In this document: positions 33,141-41,169 of the stretch, in pieces | How the letters are laid out: each line of letters begins with the position of its first letter | How positions within the stretch are numbered: position 1 is the stretch's first letter | Assembly: GCF_900096945.1 (NCBI RefSeq) | Contig: NZ_FMKA01000034.1 | Coordinates: forward strand, 1 to 41,169 | From: Anaerobium acetethylicum | GTDB lineage: Bacteria > Bacillota > Clostridia > Lachnospirales > Lachnospiraceae | Length of the DNA stretch: 41,169 nucleotides | Direction: 5' to 3' | Program-made: the position numbers and the translations under genes | The notes under the pieces: model-generated | Told to the model about the DNA's origin: nothing | What the model saw: only the letters and a program-made list of their open reading frames with translations | Database searches by the model: none

Positions 33141-36100
33141 CTATATGACAATTTCCTTCTGAAGATCAAAGGAATATATGATTTTTTCCTTCACCTTTTT
33201 CCCCGTAAGCTGCTCCAGGGCTTTCTGGTAATAGTCCAGCTGGATTTTGTAGCGCCTTTTCAGTTCTTCCTCTGCATCTTTGCCAAAAATCCTCACCCTG
33301 TCAGTCTTGTAGTCGGCAACTACCAGCTGTCCATCCTCTTCGAAATAGGCATCTATGATACCCTGTATGAGGATCAGCTCATCGCTGGTAAATTCCGGAT
33401 TCATCTCCTTTGCCTCGATTCCAATTACAAAAGGCTGTTCCCTGTAAAGTTCGTCTCTCAGATCGGCCTGGCGCATCCTGCTGCCAAGTGGAGAAGATGC
33501 AAACCGGAACAGGCTGTCGTATTTCACGAGGCTTCCTGTCTCTTCCGTAAACCGTCCTTTTGCAATCAGCTGATTCAGGTTCTCTTCCAGGCTTTCCCGG
33601 CTGCTGATCTTCGGCAGTTCGAGATACTGAAGGATCTTATGGTAGGCGGTTCCCCTTTCGGTTCCGCCAGCTTCTTCTTTCTCCTCTATGAATCTTGGAA
33701 TCAGCGGCTCCAGGGGCGGTTCTTCATAAAACTGTTCTGTCAGTTCATCATCTATATTCTGCCCGATTTTCTTCAGCTCGGATACCGACATCTTGGTATG
33801 GATTCCGGCTTCGCTGCTGAACGGATATTGGTATCCCAGCCTCTCCTCCAGCTTTTCCCTGGCTTCCTTCCTATATATAACGTCCGCATCCCAGTTCATC
33901 AGGTCTTCCCTGGTAGTCTCCCTCATGAACTGGTCCATGACCTCCTGCCCGATCACTTCTTCAATGGATATGAGTTTTATGCTGAATTTTGAATTATCTC
34001 CACACAGGGAATGCCCGTTTCCAGAAGGAAGCTCGAGCGACTCCAGTATTTCTCCAAATGACCGATGCCTCATAAGCGCCGGAATGATCCATTCCAAAAA
34101 TGTCTGGGCCTTTGACAGCCGGCTGAAGGGGATCCTGGTTTCCGGCTGCACAAGGACCTGGGCAAATGAGGAGATTTTGTCTTCTATTTTTTTGACAGCT
34201 CCGGTCATGATCAGCTTTTCCTTTGCCCTGGTCAGAGCCACATAGAGCACTCTCAGTTCCTCCCCCATATTTTCAAGGTCAATCTGCTGCTGCATCGCCT
34301 TCTTGATCAGGGTCGGTGATTTCACCCTGAGTTCCGGATCTATGAAATCGGCTCCGACGCCCAGATCCGGATGGAGCACAAGCCTGCTCCTCGCATCCTG
34401 CCTGTTGAATCGTTTGCCGAGACCGGACACGAATACGACCGGGAACTCCAGTCCCTTACTCTTATGGATGCTCATGATGCGGACCGTATTTTCATTCTCA
34501 CTGATGGTTCCGGCTTCTCCAAAGTCCACATCATATTTCTGCAGCTGTTCGATATACCTTACGAAATTGAAGAGCCCCCTGTAGCTGGCGGATTCAAAAA
34601 CGATTGCCTTCTCGACGAGCATGTCCACGTTTGCCTTCCTCTGCTCGCCTCCCGGCATGGCCGCTACGTAGGAGCCGTAGCCTGTCTTCTCCAGGATGAT
34701 CCAGATAAGGTCGTGGATTCCCGTATAGGGAACAAGCCTGCGGAATTCATCAAGCTGTTCAAAAAACTTACTCAATTTACCCGCAAGTTCGGAATTGCTG
34801 ATTTCAGTAAGCATGTCGCTGCCGGCACTTCCTGATTCCTCCTGCTTCCCCTTCTCTGCTTCGGTTTCTCCAAGCTCAGCAAACATGGAATACCGCAGGG
34901 CCCCGTCGTAGAGATTGCTTCCGGGATAGGTGCTTTTTATGATTGCAAGCTCTTCCGTAGACAGTCCTACTATGGGGGATTTCAGCACTGCCGCAAGGGG
35001 GATGTCCTGGATCGGGTTGTCGATCACGTTCAGAAGCGCCAGTATGGTCCTGATCTCAATGGTGGAAAAATAGCCGGTCTGAGAACCTGTATAGGCCGGG
35101 ATATCCGCCGACATGAGGATTTCCGCAAAGGTGTCTCCCCATCCCGAAACGGTCCTCAGCAGTATGACGATATCGCTGTAGCGGCATTTCCTGTATGCGC
35201 CGGTCTTCTTGTCCAGAACCCTGAAATCCGAATTCTCAGCCACGAGTTCCTTGATCCTCTTTGCAACCGCTTTCGCTTCGATTTCCCTGGATGTGTACTC
35301 CTCGTCGGTTTCCTCCAGATCTTCCGGGTTGAGATCCACAAGAAGCAGTTCCGTGTCAAGGAGCTCTTCCGGGCTGCCCTCCGGAAATACTGCCCCGTTA
35401 TAGAGGGCCGAGTCTTTATCATACTCAATATTTCCAAGGGTCCTGCCCATTATCTGGTAGAATATGAAATTGATTCCGTCGAGGACCTGGCACCTGCTTC
35501 TGAAGTTCTTGTGCAGGTCGATCCTCTGGTGGTCGCTGTCATCCTGGGAATAGTTTTCATATTTTTCCATGAAAAGTTCGGGCCTGGCAAGCCTGAATTT
35601 GTAGATGCTCTGCTTCACGTCCCCGACCATGAAGATGTTGAATATTCCCCGGGCCGCTTTTGAAACACTGGTGAGTATCATTTCCTGGACAAAGTTGCTG
35701 TCCTGGTATTCATCTATCATGATTTCTGAAAAATATCCGCTGAGGTCCTCCGCGACTGCCGTCGGAACAGGGTCTCCCCCGTTCTCGTCCACAAGGATCT
35801 TCAGGGCAAAATGCTCAAGATCATTGAAGTCCACCAGGTTCTTCTCCATTTTTTTCTGGCTAAAGCGCTTTGAAAATTCCAGGGTCAGGTCAATGAGCTC
35901 ATTGACGGCCGCCCCCGCATTCCTTATGTTCTCGAGCATCTGGGAAGGGCTCTGGCTGAAATACTGGTTTTTCAGGGATTTCAGGCTGTCCTTTACCCCA
36001 TCCCTCATGTTCTTTGCCGCTTCCCTCTTGTACTGGGAAACACCGGGATCCTTCTTTCCGGAAAGCTTCGCATATTCAAGCTTTGCAAATGCCTCGTAGT

Positions 36101-36908
36101 ATTCGGAATAGGTGGTGGATCTCATGATGGCGTCCAAAAGCTCCTCGTCTGAATTCCATGCATCCTCGTACATATAGGGACCGTCCGGAGTCAGCGAAAG
36201 CTCCCGTCCGGAACGGATGCTCTGCTTTGCATCCGCGAGTATGAGCCCTGCATGCTCAAGCAGCTTCTTCATCCATACGCTTTCCCCTATGTCAGCAAGG
36301 CTGTCCGCTTCATATGCCTTCTTGCAGTTCTCAAGCCATTCTTCCGGCCACGGATAGCTCATGGAAAACTGATAGAGCTGCAGGATGAGCTCCTCGATGC
36401 CGCTGTCTGTCTTTCCCGGGGAGTAGCATTCAATGAAATGGTAGAATTCCTCCCTGCCTTCCTCGTAGCAGTCCTCAAGAAGCCCTTCTGCGATGTCGCT
36501 TTTCATCAGCTTCAGCTCGCCTTCATCGGCGACGCGGAAGCCCGGATCCAGATCTATCACATGAAAATTGTTCCTGATTACATAGAGGCAGAAGCTGTGT
36601 ATCGTGGTGATCTGCGCGTTGTGTATCAGCGTAAGCTGCCTCTGGAGCATGCTGTCCTTCGGATCCTCTTCCAGCTTCTTTTCTATGGCGCTGCTGACCC
36701 TTTCCCTCATTTCAGCCGCTGCTGCATTCGTAAACGTAACGACCAGGAGCCTGTCGATATCCACGGGGGCATCCTTGTCCGTGATCATTTTTATGATCCT
36801 CTCGACGAGAACCGCGGTCTTTCCTGAGCCTGCCGCCGCTGAAACCAACATATTCCTGTTTCTCAGGTCTATGACCTTCTGCTGTTCCTCTGTCCATTTC
36901 GTTCCCAT
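33141..36908 (-). CDS. addA: ATP-dependent helicase/nuclease subunit A (AddA)
   Basis: AddA unwinds and degrades DNA at double-strand breaks and loads RecA with AddB. The 1255-aa UvrD-like SF1 helicase has Walker A AAAGSGKT (24-31), DEYQDSN, helicase motifs through SIHKSKGLEFPVVFV and LYVALTRAKEKL, and a C-terminal RecB-type nuclease with DYKTD (1199-1203). Its GGAGG lies in the last codons of addB, and the ATG is 2 bp after the addB stop. The full length fits Firmicutes AddA. Confidence 0.97.
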   Translation of the reverse strand: MGTKWTEEQQKVIDLRNRNMLVSAAAGSGKTAVLVERIIKMITDKDAPVDIDRLLVVTFTNAAAAEMRERVSSAIEKKLEEDPKDSMLQRQLTLIHNAQITTIHSFCLYVIRNNFHVIDLDPGFRVADEGELKLMKSDIAEGLLEDCYEEGREEFYHFIECYSPGKTDSGIEELILQLYQFSMSYPWPEEWLENCKKAYEADSLADIGESVWMKKLLEHAGLILADAKQSIRSGRELSLTPDGPYMYEDAWNSDEELLDAIMRSTTYSEYYEAFAKLEYAKLSGKKDPGVSQYKREAAKNMRDGVKDSLKSLKNQYFSQSPSQMLENIRNAGAAVNELIDLTLEFSKRFSQKKMEKNLVDFNDLEHFALKILVDENGGDPVPTAVAEDLSGYFSEIMIDEYQDSNFVQEMILTSVSKAARGIFNIFMVGDVKQSIYKFRLARPELFMEKYENYSQDDSDHQRIDLHKNFRSRCQVLDGINFIFYQIMGRTLGNIEYDKDSALYNGAVFPEGSPEELLDTELLLVDLNPEDLEETDEEYTSREIEAKAVAKRIKELVAENSDFRVLDKKTGAYRKCRYSDIVILLRTVSGWGDTFAEILMSADIPAYTGSQTGYFSTIEIRTILALLNVIDNPIQDIPLAAVLKSPIVGLSTEELAIIKSTYPGSNLYDGALRYSMFAELGETEAEKGKQEESGSAGSDMLTEISNSELAGKLSKFFEQLDEFRRLVPYTGIHDLIWIILEKTGYGSYVAAMPGGEQRKANVDMLVEKAIVFESASYRGLFNFVRYIEQLQKYDVDFGEAGTISENENTVRIMSIHKSKGLEFPVVFVSGLGKRFNRQDARSRLVLHPDLGVGADFIDPELRVKSPTLIKKAMQQQIDLENMGEELRVLYVALTRAKEKLIMTGAVKKIEDKISSFAQVLVQPETRIPFSRLSKAQTFLEWIIPALMRHRSFGEILESLELPSGNGHSLCGDNSKFSIKLISIEEVIGQEVMDQFMRETTREDLMNWDADVIYRKEAREKLEERLGYQYPFSSEAGIHTKMSVSELKKIGQNIDDELTEQFYEEPPLEPLIPRFIEEKEEAGGTERGTAYHKILQYLELPKISSRESLEENLNQLIAKGRFTEETGSLVKYDSLFRFASSPLGSRMRQADLRDELYREQPFVIGIEAKEMNPEFTSDELILIQGIIDAYFEEDGQLVVADYKTDRVRIFGKDAEEELKRRYKIQLDYYQKALEQLTGKKVKEKIIYSFDLQKEIVI

Positions 36909-36910
36909 GT

Positions 36911-39900
36911 CTACTCCTCCCCTCCTGGTTCTGCAGTTTCCTGCTCCTCTATCTTCTTCCAGATATCCTCCGGCTTTTCCTTCTTCAGGCGCCTGAATCT
37001 GTAGCCGGGCACCTTCAGGTCGAACCCGCAGACAGCATTGTATGCGCAGTATTCGCAGGCCTTTTTATCAGCCAGCTCGTAGGGTTCGATTTCGGTATGC
37101 CCGTCAAGGATTTCCGTTCCGATTTCCCTGATCTTGTGGTTTACATAATTCGAAAGCAGTTTGAACTGGTCCTCGCTGGCAACGGAGGAGCTCTTTTTCA
37201 GGCTTCCGTTTTTATTGTATCCGACCGGGATGACAGCCGATTTTTCGCCTACCCCTTCGTCCAGAAGCCTGATCACTTCCGTGTCGCTGTTTACGAGACC
37301 GTTCATCCTCAGGGACTCCTTGATACGCTCGGAAACCGCTTCAGGGGTGTCCCCGTCTTCCCTGTCCAGAATCGGGTCCTGCATGTTGTAATAGAAAATA
37401 CCGGCCGGAATGATATTCTTATCCGGGTGGGCCTGCCTTTCCACCTCTGAAGCCGCATTGAGGTAGACTACCAGCTGCAGCTGCAGGCCGTGGTAAAGGG
37501 CCAGCAGATCGAAAGCGGTTGAACCAGATTTGTAGTCTATGACCTTTACATAGACATTGTCCTCGTCTTTATAGACATCCACCCTGTCGATCTTGCCCCT
37601 GAGCTTCATCTTCTCGCCTTCCGAAAGAGCGATATTGACTGAGTCGATATCTTCCACCTTGGAGAATGAGACCTCAAAGTTTCCGGGAGTGAATTTTCCG
37701 GCCTTCACCTGCTCCCCGAGGGCCCAGACGGTCCTCTTCATGATTCTCTTCATCCTTTTTATCATGTAGCGGTTCCTTGCCGTGCTGTACAGGATTCCGC
37801 CGGGATCCTCTGACGTGACGGTGTCCACTGCACGTTCCACCATGGCATCCCTTTCGTCATCGGGGATTTCAAACCATGTCTTCCCGCTGTTCTCAAGGCT
37901 CTTTGAAAACAGCTCCAGTGTCTTGTGGAAAATATTACCCATATCCATTGGTTCGAAGGTATATTCCATCCGTTCCGAAAGTTCAAGTCCATAGTTCAGG
38001 AAATGCGCAAATGCACAGGCTGCGTATTTTTCAAGCCTCGTAACGCTGTTTTCAAGCGTGCTCCCATACAGGGCCAGGGCAACAGCCTTGCTGATTCCCT
38101 TTTCTGTGCTTGTATGGAATGCCGATTCTACAAGCCGGCTGATGGCAGGTCTCCACTCTTCTTTTTTGAAATACCAGCTGTAGAGCTCCTTCCAGTCTTC
38201 TCCAGCTCCTCCCAGCCTGTATGTCCTGAGTCCCTCTATGAGATAGTCCAGGCCGCTTTCTGCCGTCACCACCCTGTCAAGGGGATTCTGGCATTCATCC
38301 TCGTCGGCTATCTCCAGATCCGGATACATCTTGCACATGGTGCCGATCAGGTATGAAGGCCTCAGGGATTTTCCTTCCGCACTTACCTTGCTGAAGGTCA
38401 TATAGAGGTAATCAGTCGGTTTTGTCAGGTTCAGGTACAGGTAGTATTTCTGGATGAAGGCATTCTGTCTGGCCGTAGGCGCAAGCTCCACCTCCTGACC
38501 GGCCAGTATCTCCCTGTCAAGCTCTGAAATGATTCCGCCGGTGCCGCCCGATTTTGGGATGATGCCGTCATTGACGCCGATAAAGAACATGGCCTTTATT
38601 TCCTTCAGCCTTGTCCTTTCGATGTCGCCTACTATGACCTGGTCGACGCTTGGCGGGATCACCCCAACTTTCGCCTCTTCAAAACCGGCATCCAGGATGT
38701 CCGAAAATTCCCTCAGGGTGATCTTCTCGTCCCCAAGAAGGACTGCGAGCTTGTCGAACAGCTCCATGACAATGCCGTAAATCTGGCTGTATTCCTTTGC
38801 CAGGGCCAATTCGTTATCCTTTTTGAAGCCCTCCTCGAATTCCCTGAGCTGCTGCTGTATTTCCCTTCCGACAATAAATTCATAGAGACCCAGCGTGAAA
38901 TCCTTTACCGTTGCTTCCCGATTTCTGAAGCATTCACGGAGAGGCTCCAGGGTATTGGCTATAGCCTCCCTGTTCTCGTTGATCCGTTCAAGAGCAGCGG
39001 GATTGAACCCCCTGTAGGTTCTTGTCCACTGCCTTCCCCATGCCTTGTGTCCCCGGATTCCCAGGGCTATCACATAGTTTTCAAGCACATCGATCTCGTC
39101 CTCCGATATGCCTGCAAGCCCGCTCCTTAAGTAACGGAACATGGTTTCATAGGAATAATCCTTTTCCAGGAGTTCCAGCACAGCCCTGATAAATTCAATA
39201 AAAGGATTCTGCAGCACGCTCCTCTTATGGTCGATGAAGCAGGGGATGTCAAAATCCCCGAAACTGTTTTCTATGTAATGGCTGTAGGTTCCGATGTCCC
39301 CCGTCACCACTGCGATTTCCTTGTAGCGCATGCCTTTTTCCCTTACCAGCCTTTTGATCTCCCTGCCGGCAAATTTGCATTCCTCATAGGGATTCTTTGC
39401 CATGTGAATGCTCAGGGAATCCTGGCTTCCGCTGAATACCCTGCCGGAATACCTGAACAGATTCTGCTCCAGCCAGGAAAGTGGCGGATTATCCCTGTAT
39501 CTGAGGGATCCCTCTCTGCCCAGGACGATATCCTCCTCTTTTTTGATTCCTGCCTCCTCCGCTATGCGGCAGAGCTTCCATATGGTCTTTTTGCTCAGAT
39601 GGAACAGGCAGTGCTCCCCATCCATTTCATAAGGATTTTCCCGCGCATCTATGGTGACCGTTACGACTGCTTTTTTTGAAAGCTGCATGAGCCTTTCCAG
39701 CAGCTTGTTCTGTATAGGCGTGAAGCCGGTAAATCCGTCAATAGCAATGACGCTGTTTTTGATGATGTCCGAACGGCCGATCACATCACAGAGCAGGTCC
39801 AGAATCTCCTCCGCCGTTATGTATTTGTCGCTGAGATATTCCTTGAAGCCATTGTAGAGAAGACGGATGTCGGACAGCTTGCTCTCAAGCATCGGCCTGT

Positions 39901-40342
39901 CAGATGTCTTCTTAATCAGACCGTCGAGCTCGTCCAGACTCACGTTGTACTGGGTCAGTTCTGAAATCACCGATTTAATTTCATTTATATAGCCAAGCTT
40001 CTTCAGGTTGCTGCCAAGGATCTTCAATTCTCCCTGTTTTTCGCCTGCAACCCTGCGGAGCACCAGATTTTTACCCGTATCCTCCAGAACACGCCTGTCG
40101 TTTCCGCCTGTCTCATCAAAAACCCTGTAAGCAAGCCTTTGAAAGCTCAGTATGTCTATGTTCAGAATACCCCTGTTCGGGTGCATGGAAACCAGCTGCT
40201 TCTGGGTCTGCATCGTAAACTGCTCAGGAACTATGATGATGTAGTTGGTCTTTGGATTTTCCATTGATTCCCTGATGATTTCTTCATATAGATAATGGGA
40301 CTTTCCGGAACCGGAATTGCCCAGAATTAGCTGTAATGACAT
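36911..40342 (-). CDS. addB: ATP-dependent helicase/nuclease subunit B (AddB)
   Basis: AddB is the partner nuclease of AddA. The 1143-aa protein has an N-terminal P-loop GNSGSGKS (8-15), an inactive helicase core, a C-terminal nuclease DYKSGS and four cysteines for the iron-sulfur cluster (C776, C1096, C1099, C1105), the spacing expected of AddB. It starts 12 bp after dtd and is followed at once by addA. All features of a functional subunit are present. Confidence 0.97.
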   Translation of the reverse strand: MSLQLILGNSGSGKSHYLYEEIIRESMENPKTNYIIIVPEQFTMQTQKQLVSMHPNRGILNIDILSFQRLAYRVFDETGGNDRRVLEDTGKNLVLRRVAGEKQGELKILGSNLKKLGYINEIKSVISELTQYNVSLDELDGLIKKTSDRPMLESKLSDIRLLYNGFKEYLSDKYITAEEILDLLCDVIGRSDIIKNSVIAIDGFTGFTPIQNKLLERLMQLSKKAVVTVTIDARENPYEMDGEHCLFHLSKKTIWKLCRIAEEAGIKKEEDIVLGREGSLRYRDNPPLSWLEQNLFRYSGRVFSGSQDSLSIHMAKNPYEECKFAGREIKRLVREKGMRYKEIAVVTGDIGTYSHYIENSFGDFDIPCFIDHKRSVLQNPFIEFIRAVLELLEKDYSYETMFRYLRSGLAGISEDEIDVLENYVIALGIRGHKAWGRQWTRTYRGFNPAALERINENREAIANTLEPLRECFRNREATVKDFTLGLYEFIVGREIQQQLREFEEGFKKDNELALAKEYSQIYGIVMELFDKLAVLLGDEKITLREFSDILDAGFEEAKVGVIPPSVDQVIVGDIERTRLKEIKAMFFIGVNDGIIPKSGGTGGIISELDREILAGQEVELAPTARQNAFIQKYYLYLNLTKPTDYLYMTFSKVSAEGKSLRPSYLIGTMCKMYPDLEIADEDECQNPLDRVVTAESGLDYLIEGLRTYRLGGAGEDWKELYSWYFKKEEWRPAISRLVESAFHTSTEKGISKAVALALYGSTLENSVTRLEKYAACAFAHFLNYGLELSERMEYTFEPMDMGNIFHKTLELFSKSLENSGKTWFEIPDDERDAMVERAVDTVTSEDPGGILYSTARNRYMIKRMKRIMKRTVWALGEQVKAGKFTPGNFEVSFSKVEDIDSVNIALSEGEKMKLRGKIDRVDVYKDEDNVYVKVIDYKSGSTAFDLLALYHGLQLQLVVYLNAASEVERQAHPDKNIIPAGIFYYNMQDPILDREDGDTPEAVSERIKESLRMNGLVNSDTEVIRLLDEGVGEKSAVIPVGYNKNGSLKKSSSVASEDQFKLLSNYVNHKIREIGTEILDGHTEIEPYELADKKACEYCAYNAVCGFDLKVPGYRFRRLKKEKPEDIWKKIEEQETAEPGGEE

Positions 40343-40354
40343 GTTTCTCCCCCT

Positions 40355-40798
40355 TTATATGCTTTCATCCAGAATGATTGTGAACGGTCCGTCATTCACC
40401 AGCTCCACCTTCATGTCGCCGCCAAAGACTCCCCTCTCCACTTTTTCCACCTGCTTTCTGCACTGTTCGATTATATACTCATACATTTCCTCTGCCATTT
40501 CCGGCTTCCCCGCATTGATAAAGGAAGGGCGGTTTCCCTTCCTGCAGTCTGCATAGAGGGTGAACTGGGATACAAGGAGAAGCTCACCGCCGACATCCTT
40601 AAGCGCCAGGTTCGTCTTTCCCTGTCCGTCCTCGAAAATCCTGAGATTGATCATCTTTTTGACCAGTCTGTCAGCATCCTCCTTTTTATCATCCTGGCCA
40701 ACCCCGATCAGAACCAGAAGCCCTTTGCTGATTGCCCCTGCCGTCTCGCCATCCACCGTTACCGATGCCCTTGCTACTCTCTGTATTACAAATTTCAT
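40355..40798 (-). CDS. dtd: D-aminoacyl-tRNA deacylase
   Basis: Dtd removes D-amino acids (and glycine mischarged on tRNA-Ala) from tRNA. From the ATG at 40798 (GAGGTGG 6 nt upstream) the 147-aa product begins [17 protein letters not shown] and has [12 protein letters not shown] and the C-terminal NDGPFTII, equivalent to the family NxGPVT loop with the Gly-Pro pair kept. The ATG at 40861 lies in a hairpin region and is not the start. It leads the dtd-addB-addA operon. Confidence 0.96.
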   Translation of the reverse strand: MKFVIQRVARASVTVDGETAGAISKGLLVLIGVGQDDKKEDADRLVKKMINLRIFEDGQGKTNLALKDVGGELLLVSQFTLYADCRKGNRPSFINAGKPEMAEEMYEYIIEQCRKQVEKVERGVFGGDMKVELVNDGPFTIILDESI

Positions 40799-40816
40799 CC
40801 TCTTCCACCTCGTATA

Positions 40817-40843
40817 GGAAACATGCCCGATATGCATGTTTCC
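40817..40843. other. Hairpin immediately upstream of the dtd ribosome site
   Basis: GGAAACATGC (40817-40826) pairs with GCATGTTTCC (40834-40843), a perfect 10-bp stem about 6 nt before the dtd SD. It could be a 5' UTR element or a terminator remnant without a T-tract. Confidence 0.5.
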
Positions 40844-40858
40844 AGATCTTCTTGAATT

Positions 40859-40908
40859 CACAGGGACAGGATATCCTACGGCTCTCCTGTCCCTGTGATC
40901 GTTTCTTT
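40859..40908 (+). terminator. Terminator-like hairpin upstream of dtd
   Basis: CACAGGGACAGG (40859-40870) pairs with CCTGTCCCTGTG (40886-40897), with GTTTCTTTT after it on the plus strand. No plus-strand gene precedes it, so its role is unclear. It may end a minus transcript in part. Confidence 0.55.
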
Positions 40909-40938
40909 TCAGTTGTCTGTTTCCGTTTCTATCTGCTG

Positions 40939-41010
40939 GTAACTATTCAGGACCATGTCCTTCATAGTCACGGATGATGCACACAAATTGCAAAATCAGC
41001 AATTTGCACA
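40939..41010. repeat. Dispersed near-palindromic repeat, copy 4 (long form)
   Basis: The core at 40939-40971 is followed by GATGATGCACACAAATTG and then an AAATTGC/GCAATTT hairpin, matching copy 1 at 1946. It lies only 18 bp left of the MITE-like copy 2. Confidence 0.8.
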
Positions 41011-41028
41011 TTTGCCATCCAACACGCA

Positions 41029-41161
41029 GTGATGCAAAACATGATTCAATGAGCAGCTTTATGAAGACGTTGGCACTTAGGCCGCGTACTTTGCGGCCTT
41101 ACGTACCACTACGTCTTCATCTAAGCGAGAGCGCGCTGCGAATGAACATGTTTTGCATCAC
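41029..41161. mobile_element. MITE-like 133-bp element, copy 2
   Basis: The ends are perfect 15-bp inverted repeats (GTGATGCAAAACATG and its complement). The middle has GGCCGC/GCGGCC and pairs GAAGACG with CGTCTTC, giving one long imperfect hairpin. It is non-coding, and the other copy is at 25306-25438. ORFs across it have no SD. Confidence 0.85.
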
Positions 41162-41169
41162 GTCCTGAT

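Noticed and set aside
1946-40971. CRISPR array
   Set aside because: The palindromes are scattered over 39 kb, not regularly spaced, and have no cas genes.
40974-41168. ORF on the right-edge repeat (also 25181-25541)
   Set aside because: The shared peptide in both places comes from the MITE-like hairpin element. It has no start site and no independent support.
1-41169. tRNA or rRNA genes
   Set aside because: I saw no cloverleaf with a TTCGA-type arm and CCA end, and no rRNA-like blocks. A tRNA scan would be decisive.

Overview
The window looks like chromosome from a low-to-moderate GC Clostridia-type Firmicute (Bacillota), plausibly a gut anaerobe of the Lachnospiraceae/Eubacteriales kind. 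The evidence is strong AGGAGG-type ribosome binding sites, a valS T-box leader, a lysine riboswitch on dapA, AddAB instead of RecBCD, class III (Fbp) fructose-bisphosphatase, a PPi-type phosphofructokinase, a FapA/DUF342 protein, an LTA-synthase-like enzyme, a LytTR/GHKL two-component pair and a BMC (EutS/EutP) pair. The genus cannot be fixed from the sequence alone.

Layout. 1-480: the start of an IS66-type tnpA running off the left edge, then the terminator of the next operon. 485-3020: a polar amino-acid ABC transporter (ATPase, permease, binding lipoprotein, all minus). 3065-8116: a minus-strand unit reading lysine riboswitch, dapA, dapB, fbp, eukaryote-type hisA, terminator. 8097-11700: cobO, typA (plus) and a YigZ/IMPACT protein. 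11660-14426: a class A penicillin-binding protein (plus). 14463-18631: folC, a 48-residue ORF, a zinc-ribbon/TPR membrane protein and a degenerate-receiver protein (minus). 18710-22421: FapA and an LTA-synthase-family sulfatase. 22528-25804: valS with its T-box leader. 25853-29080: an EAL phosphodiesterase, a possible micro-peptide ORF, a GHKL sensor kinase and a LytTR regulator. 29240-31476: PPi-phosphofructokinase and an ECF transporter S component (plus). 31507-33068: pspC, eutP and eutS behind a long hairpin-rich leader. 33141-40798: dtd-addB-addA. 40800-41169: a hairpin and repeat cluster.

The intergenic spaces carry several dispersed repeats: a 32-33 bp near-palindrome in four copies, a 133-bp MITE-like hairpin element in two copies (one inside the valS leader between the T-box terminator and the gene), a duplicated TTATCTCATAGGA hairpin unit in the eutS leader, and a 17-mer in two places. 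All are non-coding, and ORFs called over them are artefacts.

The most interesting system is at 26800-29080. Immediately behind the GHKL kinase gene lie two 15-bp direct repeats matching the LytTR (AgrA-like) operator consensus. They sit just upstream of an extended -10 promoter that would transcribe a 19-residue hydrophobic peptide ORF and then a stand-alone EAL phosphodiesterase. This suggests an unlabelled quorum or peptide circuit feeding into cyclic-di-GMP. Other points of note are the lysine-riboswitch unit that includes fbp and a eukaryote-type hisA, an orphan eutS-eutP pair, and a receiver-domain protein that lacks its phospho-acceptor aspartate.
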